Source: Novosphingobium sp. (GTDB lineage: Bacteria > Pseudomonadota > Alphaproteobacteria > Sphingomonadales > Sphingomonadaceae). Taken from it: a stretch of DNA of 64,000 nucleotides. The notes under the pieces are model-generated. The model was not told the origin of the DNA, made no database searches, and saw nothing but the letters and a program-made list of their open reading frames with translations. The translations under genes and the position numbers were made by a program. Below, in pieces: positions 38,115 to 47,261 of this stretch. Position 1 is the stretch's first letter; each line of letters begins with the position of its first letter. The DNA lies in contig NZ_JBCNLP010000006.1 in NCBI RefSeq assembly GCF_039595395.1, positions 1,307,001-1,371,000 of the forward strand, read 5' to 3'.

Positions 38115-38154
38115 TCGCCTACGCCCCGATTTGCGGCTCGGGCGTGTTTGGCCA

Positions 38155-38181
38155 TTGATTGTAACAAGTGTTTGGTATAGC
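38155..38181 (+). promoter_or_regulatory. candidate promoter/operator before the acyl-CoA dehydrogenase
   Basis: TTGATT (38155-38160) and TATAGC (38176-38181) are spaced 15 bp apart like a weak promoter. An AACA-AG-TGTT inverted repeat (38163-38172) sits exactly in the spacer, where a TetR-type repressor would block RNA polymerase. The match is short and may be chance. Confidence 0.35.
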
Positions 38182-38209
38182 CATCCCGTCACTGTCGGGA
38201 GGATCAACC

Positions 38210-39946
38210 ATGCACGCCTATCAAGCCCCCATCGAAGACTACCGCTTCCTGCTGAATGAGGTTCTCGGCTTCGACGAGGCCATGGGAGAGCTGGGCCTCG
38301 ATGTGGACACCACACTGGCCCAGGCCGTGCTGGAAGAAGCGGGCCGCTTCTGCGCCGAACGCCTCGCCCCACTCAACCGTGAGGGCGATGAGCATGGCAG
38401 CAGGCTCAAGGATGGCGCGGTCACCACCCCGCCCGGCTTTGCCGCCGCCTGGCGCGATTTCACCGAAGCGGGCTGGACCTCGCTCACGGCCGATCCGGCC
38501 TATGGCGGGCAGGGGCTGCCCTTCATCCTGCAGCTCTGGCAGGACGAGATGCTGTCGGCCACCAACATGGCCTTCGGCCTGTTCCCCGGCCTGACGCGCG
38601 GCGCCGCCGAAGCCATTGCGGCCCACGCCAGCGACACGCTGAAAGAAACCTATCTGCCGCGCCTCACCAATGGCGCATGGACCGGCGCCATGGCGCTGAC
38701 CGAAAGCGGTGCCGGCACCGATCTGGCCCTGCTGCAGACCAAGGCCGTGCCGCTGGGCGATGATCGCTTCGCCATCACCGGCACGAAAATCTTCATTTCC
38801 TCGGGCGACCACGATTTCGGCGGCAATGTCGTGCATCTGGTGCTGGCGCGCCTGCCCGATGCCCTGGCGGGGGTGAAGGGCATCAGCCTGTTCCTCGTCC
38901 CCAAATTCCTGCCCGACGAGCATGGCGATCACGTGCTGCGCAACACCATGTCGGTGGGCGCACTGGAAAAGAAGATGGGCATTCACGGCCAGCCGACCTG
39001 CGTGATGAATTACGACAGCGCGGTGGGCTGGCTGGTGGGCGAGGCCAACCGGGGCCTTGCCGCCATGTTCACCATGATGAATGCCGAACGCCTGATGGTG
39101 GGCATTCAGGGGCTGGGTCTGGCGGGTGGCGCCTACCAGCAGGCCGCCGCCTATGCGCGCGAACGCCTGCAGGGGCGCAGCGCCGATAGCGCGCGCGGAC
39201 CGGTCGCCATCATCGAGCATGCCGATGTGCGCCGCATGCTGCTGGGCGTGCGCAGCTTTGTCGAGGCGGGCCGCGCGCTGGCCGGATGGACCGCGCTGCA
39301 TCTCGACCGCGCGCATCGCCACCCCGATGCCGCCGAGCGCGCCCGATCCGATGCGCTGGTCGCCCTGCTGACGCCGGTGGTCAAGGCGGGATTCACCGAT
39401 CTGGGCTTCGAGGCCACGGTGCAGGCACAGCAGGTCTTCGGCGGCCATGGCTACATCCGCGAATGGGGCATGGAGCAATTCGTGCGCGACGCCCGCATCG
39501 CCCAGATATACGAGGGCACCAATGGCGTGCAGGCCATGGACCTTGTGGGCCGCAAGCTGGGCATGGATGGCGGCGCGGTGGTCGAAGGCTTCTTCGCGCT
39601 GATCGAGGCCGATCTGGCCAAAGCTTCGGGCGAGGCCGTTCCCATCGCCGAAGCCGTGACCAAGGCGTTGGCCCTGCTGCGGACCGCCACGCAAGGCCTG
39701 AAAGGCGCGGATATCGACCAGAGCGGCGGGGCTGCCGTGGATTATCTGCGGCTCTTCGCACTGGTGGCTTTGGGCTGGATGTGGGTTCGCATGGCCGCCG
39801 CGCCGGGCGACACGCCCCAGCATCAGGCGAAGCGTGCGCTGGCAGCCTTCTACGCCCAACGCGTGCTGCCTCAAACCGAAGGGCTGGCTGCCGCGCTGGC
39901 CTCGGGCTCGGCTTCGCTGTTCGCCCTGCCCGCCGACGCCTTCTGA
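38210..39946 (+). CDS. acyl-CoA dehydrogenase with N- and C-terminal extensions (DmdC/FadE-like)
   Basis: A 578-residue flavoenzyme that desaturates an acyl-CoA and passes electrons to ETF. The N-terminal extension ('YQAPIEDYRFLLNEVLGF') and the ~110-residue C-terminal extension mark the long acyl-CoA dehydrogenase group that includes DmdC. Core motifs are 'WTGAMALTESGAGTDLALL', 'FAITGTKIFIS', 'KMGIHGQPTCVMNYD', 'QVFGGHGYIREWGMEQFVRDARI' region and 'QIYEGTNGVQAMDL' (catalytic Glu). GGAGG precedes ATG 38210. First gene of the operon with hydratase/dehydrogenase, thiolase, ETF, thioesterase and ETF-QO. Confidence 0.95.
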   Translation: MHAYQAPIEDYRFLLNEVLGFDEAMGELGLDVDTTLAQAVLEEAGRFCAERLAPLNREGDEHGSRLKDGAVTTPPGFAAAWRDFTEAGWTSLTADPAYGGQGLPFILQLWQDEMLSATNMAFGLFPGLTRGAAEAIAAHASDTLKETYLPRLTNGAWTGAMALTESGAGTDLALLQTKAVPLGDDRFAITGTKIFISSGDHDFGGNVVHLVLARLPDALAGVKGISLFLVPKFLPDEHGDHVLRNTMSVGALEKKMGIHGQPTCVMNYDSAVGWLVGEANRGLAAMFTMMNAERLMVGIQGLGLAGGAYQQAAAYARERLQGRSADSARGPVAIIEHADVRRMLLGVRSFVEAGRALAGWTALHLDRAHRHPDAAERARSDALVALLTPVVKAGFTDLGFEATVQAQQVFGGHGYIREWGMEQFVRDARIAQIYEGTNGVQAMDLVGRKLGMDGGAVVEGFFALIEADLAKASGEAVPIAEAVTKALALLRTATQGLKGADIDQSGGAAVDYLRLFALVALGWMWVRMAAAPGDTPQHQAKRALAAFYAQRVLPQTEGLAAALASGSASLFALPADAF

Positions 39947-39965
39947 TCTTGTGCGGAGCCCCATC

Positions 39966-42045
39966 ATGAGCGTCACCACCACGCGCCACGGCGCCACCCT
40001 GCTGCTGATCATGGAGAATGGCGCGGTCAATGCACTGTCCTTCGGGCTTGTCGGCGCGCTGGACGAAGCCCTGACCGCCGCGCTGGACGATGCCGATTGC
40101 CGCGCCATCGTGCTGACCGGCGCGGGCAAATTTTTCTGCGGCGGGGCCGATATCGCCGAATTCGACGCCAAATTTGACAAGGGCGGCGGCGCCGCCGACG
40201 GTCTGCGCGACCTGATCGCGCGGGTAGAGCAGTTCCCCAAGCCGGTGATCGCCGCGATCCATGGCGCTGCTCTGGGCGGCGGTCTGGAACTGGCGCTGGC
40301 GTGCCATCACCGGCTGGCGCATCAGGCAACAAAACTGGGCCTGCCTGAGGTAACCTTGGGCCTGCTCCCCGGCGCGGGCGGCACGCAGCGGCTGCCCCGG
40401 CTGATCGGCGCGGGCCCGGCACTGGCGATGATGTTGCTCGGCAAGCCGGTGTCGGCGAAACTGGCGCAGGCATCGGGCCTGATCGACGTTCTGGTCGAAG
40501 GCGATATCGTGGCCGCCGCGCTGGATCTGGCCGTAACCACAGAACTGCCCTTGCGGCAGACCGGAGCGCTTCCGCCCCCCCTCAGACCTCGCGCAGGCCG
40601 TGGCCGAGGCCCGCGCAGGCCGGCGCTCCGGCCTCAACCATGCCCCTGCCACCATCATCGACTGCGTGGAACAGATCACCCCCGATCTCGCCGCAGGCCT
40701 TGCCTATGAAGCCGGAGCCTTTGCCGCCCTGCTGGTCAGCGAGGCCTCCTGCGCGCTGCGCCATGCCTTTTTCGGTGAACGTCAGGTGGCCCGCATCCCC
40801 GGCTTGCCGCGCGATCTACCCTTGCGCTCGATCGAGAGCGTAGGCGTGATCGGCGGCGGCACCATGGGCACCGGCATCGCCATCGCCTTGCTGAACGCAG
40901 GTCTGGCCGTCACCATGGTGGAACTGCGCGAGGATGCTCTGGCCCGCGCGCGCAACACCATCGGCAAGACGCTGGCGCGCGATGTCAACAAGGGCCGCAT
41001 CACCGCCGATGAGGCCGACGCCCGCCTGACCCGCTTCACCGGTGCCACCACCTATGAGGCGCTCGCCCCGGTCGATCTGGTAATCGAGGCCGTGTTCGAG
41101 GATATGGCGGTCAAGACCGCGGTGCTGCAGGCTGTCGAGGCCGTTGTTCGGCCCGACACCATTCTGGCCAGCAACACCTCCACGCTCGATCTGGACCGCA
41201 TTGCGCAGGCCGTGGCCGATCCTTCACGCGTGGTGGGCCTGCATTTCTTCTCGCCCGCCAACATCATGCGTCTGCTGGAGGTGGTGCGCGGGGCAAAGAC
41301 CGCGCCCGATGTGCTGGCCACCGCCATGGCGCTGGGCAAAAGGCTGGGCAAGGTGTCGGTCGTCTCGGGCGTGTGCGACGGCTTTATCGGCAACCGCATG
41401 TTCGAGGAATATCTGCGCCAAGTGTGGTTCCTGCTGGAGGAAGGCGCCCTGCCCCAGCAGATCGACGCCGCGCTGGAGCATTGGGGCTTTGCGATGGGCC
41501 CGTGCCGCACGATGGATCTGGTGGGGCAGGACATCGGCTGGGCCATCCGCCAGCGCCGCGCGCTCGAACAGCCAGACCGCCCCTATTCCGGCGTGATCGA
41601 CCGCATCTGCGAGATGGGTCGCTTCGGGCAGAAGACCGGCAAGGGCATCTATCTCTATGCAGATGGCCGCACGCCCTCGCCCGATCCCGAGATTGAAACG
41701 CTGATCCTGGCCTATTCCGAAGAGATCGGCGTGACCCGCCGCGCCATCAGCGACGAGGAAATCGTCGAGCGCTGCCTGCTTGCCCTGATCAACGAGGGCT
41801 TGCGGATCGTGGGCGAAGGGATCGCCTATCGCCCGGTCGATGTCGATATGGTCTTTCTCCACGGCTACGGCTTTGCGCGGGAACGCGGCGGGCCATTGTT
41901 TCAGGCCGACCGCATCGCCGCGCCCGATCTGGCCCGGCGCATCGCCGGTCTGGCGGCGGGGCGCAACGGCTGGGCGTGGGAACCCGCCGCGCTGATCGCA
42001 ACCATGGCGGCCAAGAGCGCCGCCTTCTCGACGCTCAACGCATAA
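39966..42045 (+). pseudogene. fadB: FadB-like enoyl-CoA hydratase/3-hydroxyacyl-CoA dehydrogenase, +1 frameshift
   Basis: Bifunctional beta-oxidation enzyme. The hydratase/isomerase half ('GKFFCGGADIAEFD', 'AAIHGAALGGGLELALACHHR', 'LPEVTLGLLPGAGGTQRLPRL') is in the first frame. The dehydrogenase half ('GVIGGGTMGTGIAIALLNAG', 'ASNTSTLDL', 'VVGLHFFSPA', 'GFIGNRMF') is in the next. The frames join if the C7 run at 40575-40581 has six bases, giving ALPPP-SDLAQAVAEAR without loss. Length 2080 nt is 693 codons plus one base. As sequenced, two separate proteins would be made only if the second half has its own start (ATG 40600 is inside it). An indel error is likely because the rest of the operon is intact. 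Confidence 0.88.
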
Positions 42046-42061
42046 AACTCAGGAGAGTAGG

Positions 42062-43240
42062 ATGACGGCAGTCTATATCGTTGCGGCGGCGCGCGCCGCC
42101 ATCGGCAGCTTCGGCGGCGCGCTGAAAGACCAGCAGCCCGGCGAACTGGCCGCCCTGATCAGCAGCGCCGCCATCGAGCGCGCGGGCCTGCAGGGCACGG
42201 ACATCGGCAACTTCGTGCTGGGCAATGTGATCCACACTTTGCCGCGCGACGCCTATGCCGCGCGCATCGCCGCCATCGGCGCGGGCCTGCCCAAGGAGAG
42301 CCCGGCCCATACCGTCAACCGGCTGTGCGGTTCCGGCTTGCAGGCCATCGTCTCGGCGGCGCAGTCGATCATGCTGGGCGACCATGATCTGGCCATTGGC
42401 GCGGGCGTGGAAGTCATGAGCCGCGCGCCCTATTTCGCCCCTGCCCTGCGCTGGGGCCAGAAGATGGGCGATGCCGCGCTGGTCGATGGGCTGGTCGGCG
42501 CGCTGACCGACCCCTTCGAGGCCATCCATATGGGCGTCACCGCCGAGAATGTCGCCGAGCGTTACGGCATCTCGCGCGAGGATCAGGATGCGCTGGCGCT
42601 GGAAAGCCAGCAGCGCGCGGCAAAGGCCATCAAGGAAGGCCGTTTCGCCGGCCAGATCGTGCCGGTCGAGATCAGGAGCCGCAAGGGCGTGACCGTCTTC
42701 GACACCGATGAATATGTCCGCCACGATGCCGCCGCCGAGGATTTCGCGAAGCTGAAGCCTGTGTTCCGCAAGGATGGCACCGTCACCGCCGGCAATGCCA
42801 GCGGCATCAACGATGGCGCGGGCGCTCTGGTGCTGGCCAGCGAGGCGGCGGTGAAAGCGCGCGGGCTCAAGCCTCTGGCGCGGATCGTCGCCTATGGCCA
42901 TGCCGGGGTGGAGCCCTCCCATATGGGCATCGGCCCCGTGCCCGCCACGCGCAACGCGCTGGCCAAGGCGGGGCTGAGCGTGAGCGATATGGATGTGATC
43001 GAATCCAATGAAGCCTTTGCGGCGCAGGCCTGTGCTGTCTCGCGCGAGCTAGGTTTCGATCCGGCGAAGGTGAACCCCAATGGCAGCGGCATCTCGCTGG
43101 GCCATCCCATCGGCGGGACCGGTGCGATCATCGCCACCAAGCTGGTGCATGAGCTGCATCGCATCGGCGGGCGCTATGGTCTGGCCACCATGTGCATCGG
43201 CGGCGGTCAGGGCATCGCGCTGGTGGTCGAGGCGGTCTGA
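42062..43240 (+). CDS. acetyl-CoA C-acyltransferase (thiolase)
   Basis: A 392-residue biosynthetic/degradative thiolase fold enzyme. The nucleophilic Cys lies in 'NRLCGSGLQAI', the substrate and catalytic residues in 'ESNEAFAAQA', 'GHPIGGTGA' and 'CIGGGQGIAL'. It cleaves a 3-ketoacyl-CoA to acetyl-CoA and a shortened acyl-CoA, or acetoacetyl-CoA to two acetyl-CoA. AGGAGAG precedes ATG 42062. It lies 16 bp after the FadB-like gene and 17 bp before etfB. It would also accept acetoacetyl-CoA derived from the acetoacetate made by the BKACE enzyme upstream, once activated. Confidence 0.95.
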   Translation: MTAVYIVAAARAAIGSFGGALKDQQPGELAALISSAAIERAGLQGTDIGNFVLGNVIHTLPRDAYAARIAAIGAGLPKESPAHTVNRLCGSGLQAIVSAAQSIMLGDHDLAIGAGVEVMSRAPYFAPALRWGQKMGDAALVDGLVGALTDPFEAIHMGVTAENVAERYGISREDQDALALESQQRAAKAIKEGRFAGQIVPVEIRSRKGVTVFDTDEYVRHDAAAEDFAKLKPVFRKDGTVTAGNASGINDGAGALVLASEAAVKARGLKPLARIVAYGHAGVEPSHMGIGPVPATRNALAKAGLSVSDMDVIESNEAFAAQACAVSRELGFDPAKVNPNGSGISLGHPIGGTGAIIATKLVHELHRIGGRYGLATMCIGGGQGIALVVEAV

Positions 43241-43257
43241 GCGGAGGAAGCAGCGTC

Positions 43258-44004
43258 ATGAAGATCTTGGTGCCGGTCAAGCGGGTGCTTGATTACAATG
43301 TGAAGCCGCGCGTGAAGGCGGATGGCACGGGGGTCGATCTGGCCAACGTGAAGATGAGCATCAACCCCTTCGACGAAATCGCCGTCGAGGAAGCGGTGCG
43401 CCTGAAGGAACAGGGCATCGCCAGCGAGGTGGTGGTGGTCTCGATCGGCCCCGCCAAGGCGCAGGAGGTGCTGCGCTCGGCGCTGGCCATGGGGGCGGAC
43501 CGGGCCATTCTGGTGCAGTCCGACAGCGAGGTCGAGCCGCTGGGCGTGGCCAAGATCCTGCAGGTGATCGCCGATGATGAGACGCCCGATCTGATCCTGC
43601 TGGGCAAGCAGGCGATCGATGATGACAGCAATCAGGTGGGCCAGATGCTGGCTGCCTTGCTGGGGCGCCCGCAGGGGACCTTTGCCAGCAAGCTGGTGGT
43701 CGAGGGCGATCATGTGCTGGTCACGCGCGAGGTCGACGGGGGGCTGGAGACCCTGCGCCTTGCCCTGCCCGCCATCGTCACCACCGATCTGCGGCTGAAC
43801 GCGCCGCGCTATGCCTCGCTGCCCAACATCATGAAGGCCAAGTCCAAGCCCTTGGCCATCAAGACGCCCGAGGATTACGGCGTCGATGTCGCGCCCCGGC
43901 TGAGGGTGTCGAAGGTGGCCGAGCCCGCGGTGCGCGGGGTCGGGATCAGGGTGGCCGATGTCGATGGGCTGGTCGCCAAACTCAAGGAACTGGGAGTCGC
44001 ATAG
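43258..44004 (+). CDS. etfB: electron transfer flavoprotein beta subunit
   Basis: A 248-residue EtfB. Shows 'KILVPVKRVLDYNVKPR', 'NPFDEIAVEEAVRLKE', the AMP-binding 'GKQAIDDDSNQVGQMLAALL' region and 'VTTDLRLNAPRYASLPNIMKAK', the recognition loop that docks on acyl-CoA dehydrogenases. GGAGGAAG precedes ATG 43258. Together with EtfA it carries electrons from the operon's acyl-CoA dehydrogenase to ETF-QO. Confidence 0.97.
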   Translation: MKILVPVKRVLDYNVKPRVKADGTGVDLANVKMSINPFDEIAVEEAVRLKEQGIASEVVVVSIGPAKAQEVLRSALAMGADRAILVQSDSEVEPLGVAKILQVIADDETPDLILLGKQAIDDDSNQVGQMLAALLGRPQGTFASKLVVEGDHVLVTREVDGGLETLRLALPAIVTTDLRLNAPRYASLPNIMKAKSKPLAIKTPEDYGVDVAPRLRVSKVAEPAVRGVGIRVADVDGLVAKLKELGVA

Positions 44005-44005
44005 A

Positions 44006-44935
44006 ATGGCGCAAGTCTTGGTATGGGCCGAACATGATGGGGCCGTTCTCAAGGATGCCACGCGCAGCGCCGTGATCGCTGCCGCACAGTTGGGCACGGT
44101 GCATGTGCTGGTGGCGGGGGCCGGTGTCGATGGCGTGGCGCAGGTGGCGTCGGCCATCGCGGGCGTGGACAAGGTGCTGGTGGCCGATGATGCCGCCTAT
44201 GCCCATGGGCTGGCGGAAAATGTCGCGCCTCTGATCGTCGGGTTGATGGCGGATTACGATGCCTTTCTGGCGCCGGCCACCACCACCGGCAAGAACATCG
44301 CGCCGCGCGTGGCGGCCTTGCTGGATGTGGCGCAGATTTCGGAAATCCTGAGCGTCGAGGGGCCTCGGACGTTTACTCGCCCCATCTATGCGGGCAACGC
44401 CATCGCCACGGTGGAAAGCAGCGATGCCAAGCTGGTGATCACCGTGCGCGGCACGGCCTTTGCCAAAGCGGGAGACGGCGGCCCGGCATCGATCGAGACC
44501 GTAAGCGCCACCGGAGACACCGGCCAATCCAGCTTTATCGGCGCCGAAACCGCCGCAAGCGAGCGCCCCGAATTGACCAGCGCGCGCGTGGTCGTCTCGG
44601 GCGGGCGGGCTCTGAAGGATGCCGCGACCTTCGAGCAGGTGCTCTTCCCGCTGGCCGACAGATTGCAGGCCGCCGTGGGCGCATCGCGGGCGGCGGTGGA
44701 TGCGGGTTTTGCACCCAATGACTGTCAGGTGGGGCAGACGGGCAAGATCGTCGCGCCGGAGGTCTATCTCGCGGTCGGCATCAGCGGCGCGATCCAGCAT
44801 CTGGCCGGTATGAAGGACAGCAAGACCATCGTGGCCATCAACAAGGATGAAGACGCGCCCATCTTCCAGATCGCCGATATCGGACTGGTGGCTGACCTGT
44901 TCGAGGCGGTCCCGGCCCTGACGGCCAGCTTGTAA
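44006..44935 (+). CDS. etfA: electron transfer flavoprotein alpha subunit
   Basis: A 309-residue EtfA. The N-terminal domain begins 'VLVWAEHDGAVLKDATRS'. The C-terminal FAD domain shows 'VVSGGRALKDA', 'VGQTGKIVAPEVYLAVGISG' and 'INKDEDAPIFQIADIGLV' (all conserved in the family). The start lies 1 bp after the etfB stop, so the two are co-translated. Heterodimer partner of EtfB. Confidence 0.97.
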   Translation: MAQVLVWAEHDGAVLKDATRSAVIAAAQLGTVHVLVAGAGVDGVAQVASAIAGVDKVLVADDAAYAHGLAENVAPLIVGLMADYDAFLAPATTTGKNIAPRVAALLDVAQISEILSVEGPRTFTRPIYAGNAIATVESSDAKLVITVRGTAFAKAGDGGPASIETVSATGDTGQSSFIGAETAASERPELTSARVVVSGGRALKDAATFEQVLFPLADRLQAAVGASRAAVDAGFAPNDCQVGQTGKIVAPEVYLAVGISGAIQHLAGMKDSKTIVAINKDEDAPIFQIADIGLVADLFEAVPALTASL

Positions 44936-44945
44936 AGGACCGGCG

Positions 44946-45374
44946 ATGACCGCGCACCCCTCCCTGCCCCTCCTCGAAGAGCATCTGGAAGCGCCGATGA
45001 GCCGCCTGCTCGGCTTGCGGCTGGTGCATGTCACCACCGGAGAGGTGACGTTGCAGGCCGATCCGCAGGCCATGTTCCGCAACCGGCAGGGGGTGATGCA
45101 TGGCGGCTATATCGCCACCCTGCTGGACTGCGCCTGCGGCTTTGCGGGCTGCACGATGGTGCCTGATGGCGCCTTTTCACTGACGGCGGAGTTGAAGGTG
45201 GCCTATCTGCGCAAGATCGAAATGGGCTCGGCGCCGCTGACGCTGGTGGGGCGGGTGCAAAAGGCGGGGCGTCAGTTGCTGTTCACCGAAGGGGCGATCC
45301 GCGATGCGGCGGGGCGCGATCTGGCGACAGCGACCTCGACGCTGCTCGTCCAGTCGGGCGGGGACCGGCGATGA
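44946..45374 (+). CDS. PaaI-type hotdog thioesterase
   Basis: A 142-residue hotdog-fold thioesterase with the PaaI signature 'MHGGYIATLLDCACG' (catalytic Asp in the helix) and 'ELKVAYLRKI'. Such enzymes release CoA from aryl- or acyl-CoA esters that stall a pathway, or finish the pathway by freeing an acid. The stop overlaps the ETF-QO start (ATGA). Its presence in the operon suggests that CoA sparing matters for the substrate used here (inference). Confidence 0.92.
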   Translation: MTAHPSLPLLEEHLEAPMSRLLGLRLVHVTTGEVTLQADPQAMFRNRQGVMHGGYIATLLDCACGFAGCTMVPDGAFSLTAELKVAYLRKIEMGSAPLTLVGRVQKAGRQLLFTEGAIRDAAGRDLATATSTLLVQSGGDRR

Positions 45375-47035
45375 CCCTTCAGAGCAACACGATCCAGCGC
45401 GAGACAATGGCCTATGACGTGGTGGTGGTGGGCGGCGGCCCGGCGGGGCTGTCCGCCGCCATCCGGCTGAAGCAGATCTCGCCGGATCTCAGCGTCTGCG
45501 TGCTGGAAAAGGGTTCCGAAATCGGCGCGCATATCCTTTCGGGCGCGGTGGTCGATCCAAGGGCTCTGGATGAGTTGCTGCCCGACTGGCGCAACGACGA
45601 CTGCCCGCTGGCGGAAACCCCGGTGACCGACAATTGGCACTGGGTGCTGACCCAAAAGGGCAAATATTCGCTCCCTCACGCCATCATGCCTGGCTTCATG
45701 AGCAATGCGGGATGCTACACCGCCAGTCTGGGCAATCTGTGCCGCTGGCTGGCCGCGTGGGCCGAGGCCATGGGGGTGGAGATCTTCCCCGGCTTCCCGG
45801 CGGCCGAACTGCTGGTCGAGGGTGATCGCATCATCGGCGTACAGACCGGCGATATGGGCGTGAGTGCCGATGGCCAACCTGGCGCCGACTATCAGCCGGG
45901 CATGAATCTGACCGCCCGATACACGATCTTTGCCGAGGGTGCGCGCGGCCATCTGACCAAGCGGTTGAAGGCGCAATACGATCTGGAGCGCGATTGCCAG
46001 CCGCAGGTCTATGGCCTGGGCATCAAGGAATTGTGGGACATTCCGCCGGAACACCATGTGCCGGGCCGGGTGCTGCACACGCAGGGATGGCCGCTGTCGG
46101 AAAGCGGATCATGGGGCGGCGGTTTTCTCTACCATCAGGCGGGCGGACAGGTGGCTTTGGGCTTTGTCACCGCGCTCGATTACAAGAACCCCTATGTCAG
46201 CCCCTATGAGGAGTTCCAGCGCTGGAAGCAGCATCCCGCCATCCGCGCCATACTGGAAGGCGGCAGGCGCGTGGCCTATGGCGCGCGCGCCATCAATGAG
46301 GGTGGCTGGCAGAGCGTGCCCCATCTGGCCTTCCCCGGCGGCGTGCTGGTCGGCTGCGCGGCGGGCTTCGTCAATGTGCCGCGCATCAAGGGCAGCCATA
46401 CGGCGATGAAATCGGGCATGCTGGCCGCCGAGAGCATCGCGCGCGCCATCGCGGCAGATCAGGCCGGAACACAGCTGGATGACTATGAAGAAGCCTTGCG
46501 CTCAAGCTGGATCGCCGAGGAATTGACACTGGTGCAGAATGCCCAGCCGATGGTTGCCACCTTTGGCGGCGCGCTCGGCACGGTGCTGGCAGGCGCGGAT
46601 ATGTGGAGCCGCAGCCTGCTGGGCTTCGGCATCGCGCCGCCCATGGCCCACCGCCGCGATCATGAGGCGACGGGGCGCGCCGATCTGTACCGGCCCATTG
46701 CCTATCCCAGGCCCGATGGCGTGATCAGCTTCGACCGGCTGACCAATGTCGCCTTTTCCGCGACCAATCACGCCGAGGATCAGCCATGCCATCTGCGCCT
46801 GAAGGACGCACAGGTCCCGCTGGCGGTCAACCTGACGCGGCATGCCGGGCCCGAGGCGCGTTACTGCCCGGCGGGCGTCTATGAATTTGTCGAGGATGCG
46901 TCGGGCGCCAGCCGCCTCCAGATCAACGCCCAGAACTGCCTGCACTGCAAGAGCTGCGACATCAAGGACCCGACGCAGAACATCGAATGGGTCACTCCCG
47001 AAGGCGCGGGCGGGCCGAACTATCCGAATATGTGA
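45371..47035 (+). CDS. electron transfer flavoprotein-ubiquinone oxidoreductase
   Basis: A 554-residue membrane-associated iron-sulfur flavoprotein that passes electrons from reduced ETF to ubiquinone. It has the FAD motif 'VVVGGGPAGLSAAIRLKQ', 'SGAVVDPRALDELLP', the quinone-binding region ('HTQGWPL', 'GGGFLYH'), and near the C-terminus the 4Fe-4S ligands in 'CPAGVYEF' and 'CLHCKSCDIKDPTQNIEW'. ATG 45371 overlaps the thioesterase stop; ATG 45407 is an alternative. Last intact gene of the operon, giving a self-contained route from acyl-CoA oxidation to the respiratory chain. Confidence 0.96.
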   Translation: MTLQSNTIQRETMAYDVVVVGGGPAGLSAAIRLKQISPDLSVCVLEKGSEIGAHILSGAVVDPRALDELLPDWRNDDCPLAETPVTDNWHWVLTQKGKYSLPHAIMPGFMSNAGCYTASLGNLCRWLAAWAEAMGVEIFPGFPAAELLVEGDRIIGVQTGDMGVSADGQPGADYQPGMNLTARYTIFAEGARGHLTKRLKAQYDLERDCQPQVYGLGIKELWDIPPEHHVPGRVLHTQGWPLSESGSWGGGFLYHQAGGQVALGFVTALDYKNPYVSPYEEFQRWKQHPAIRAILEGGRRVAYGARAINEGGWQSVPHLAFPGGVLVGCAAGFVNVPRIKGSHTAMKSGMLAAESIARAIAADQAGTQLDDYEEALRSSWIAEELTLVQNAQPMVATFGGALGTVLAGADMWSRSLLGFGIAPPMAHRRDHEATGRADLYRPIAYPRPDGVISFDRLTNVAFSATNHAEDQPCHLRLKDAQVPLAVNLTRHAGPEARYCPAGVYEFVEDASGASRLQINAQNCLHCKSCDIKDPTQNIEWVTPEGAGGPNYPNM

Positions 47036-47049
47036 ACGGCATGGATGCC

Positions 47050-47185
47050 TCAGCCCGGCATATCCTCCAGCTCCACGCCGCGTGTCTCGCGGATCATGCG
47101 CAGCACGATGCCAATCGACAGGCAGGCGCAGCCCGCATAGAAACCATAGGTGACCGTCAGTCCCATCACGCGCGCCTCACGCATG
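47050..47185 (-). pseudogene. remnant: C-terminus of an MFS sugar transporter
   Basis: About 44 codons on the minus strand ending at the stop 47050-47052 read like the last membrane span and tail of a sugar-porter MFS protein ('GLTVTYGFYAGCACLSIGIV', then 'RETRGVELEDM'). No upstream part exists: near 47180 the sequence switches to the C-terminus of another transporter on the opposite strand. A decayed fragment left by a deletion or rearrangement. It lies 14 bp after the intact ETF-QO gene. Confidence 0.65.
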
Positions 47186-47260
47186 CTGCTGGCGCCGATG
47201 TTCGTGCTGTTTCTGGTGGGCCTGTTCATGGTGGCCGCCGCCCCTCTTTATGGACAATAA
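47171..47260 (+). pseudogene. remnant: C-terminal transmembrane end of a transporter
   Basis: A short rightward frame ends at TAA 47258-47260 and reads as one hydrophobic helix and tail ('MLLAPMFVLFLVGLFMV', then 'PLYGQ'). It abuts the ribokinase start, the usual position of a sugar or nucleoside transporter gene, so it looks like the 3' end of that gene after loss of the rest. Too short to assign a family. Its 5' limit is uncertain because it meets the minus-strand MFS fragment. Confidence 0.45.
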
Positions 47261-47261
47261 G

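Noticed and set aside
38204..40240. A 678-codon minus-strand frame opposite the acyl-CoA dehydrogenase
   Set aside because: Shadow of a confidently identified gene; no family resemblance.
40575..40581. Programmed frameshift or slippage in the FadB-like gene
   Set aside because: A C7 run could slip, but no stimulatory structure or known precedent for FadB was seen; a sequencing error is simpler. Kept only as an alternative in the frameshift finding.
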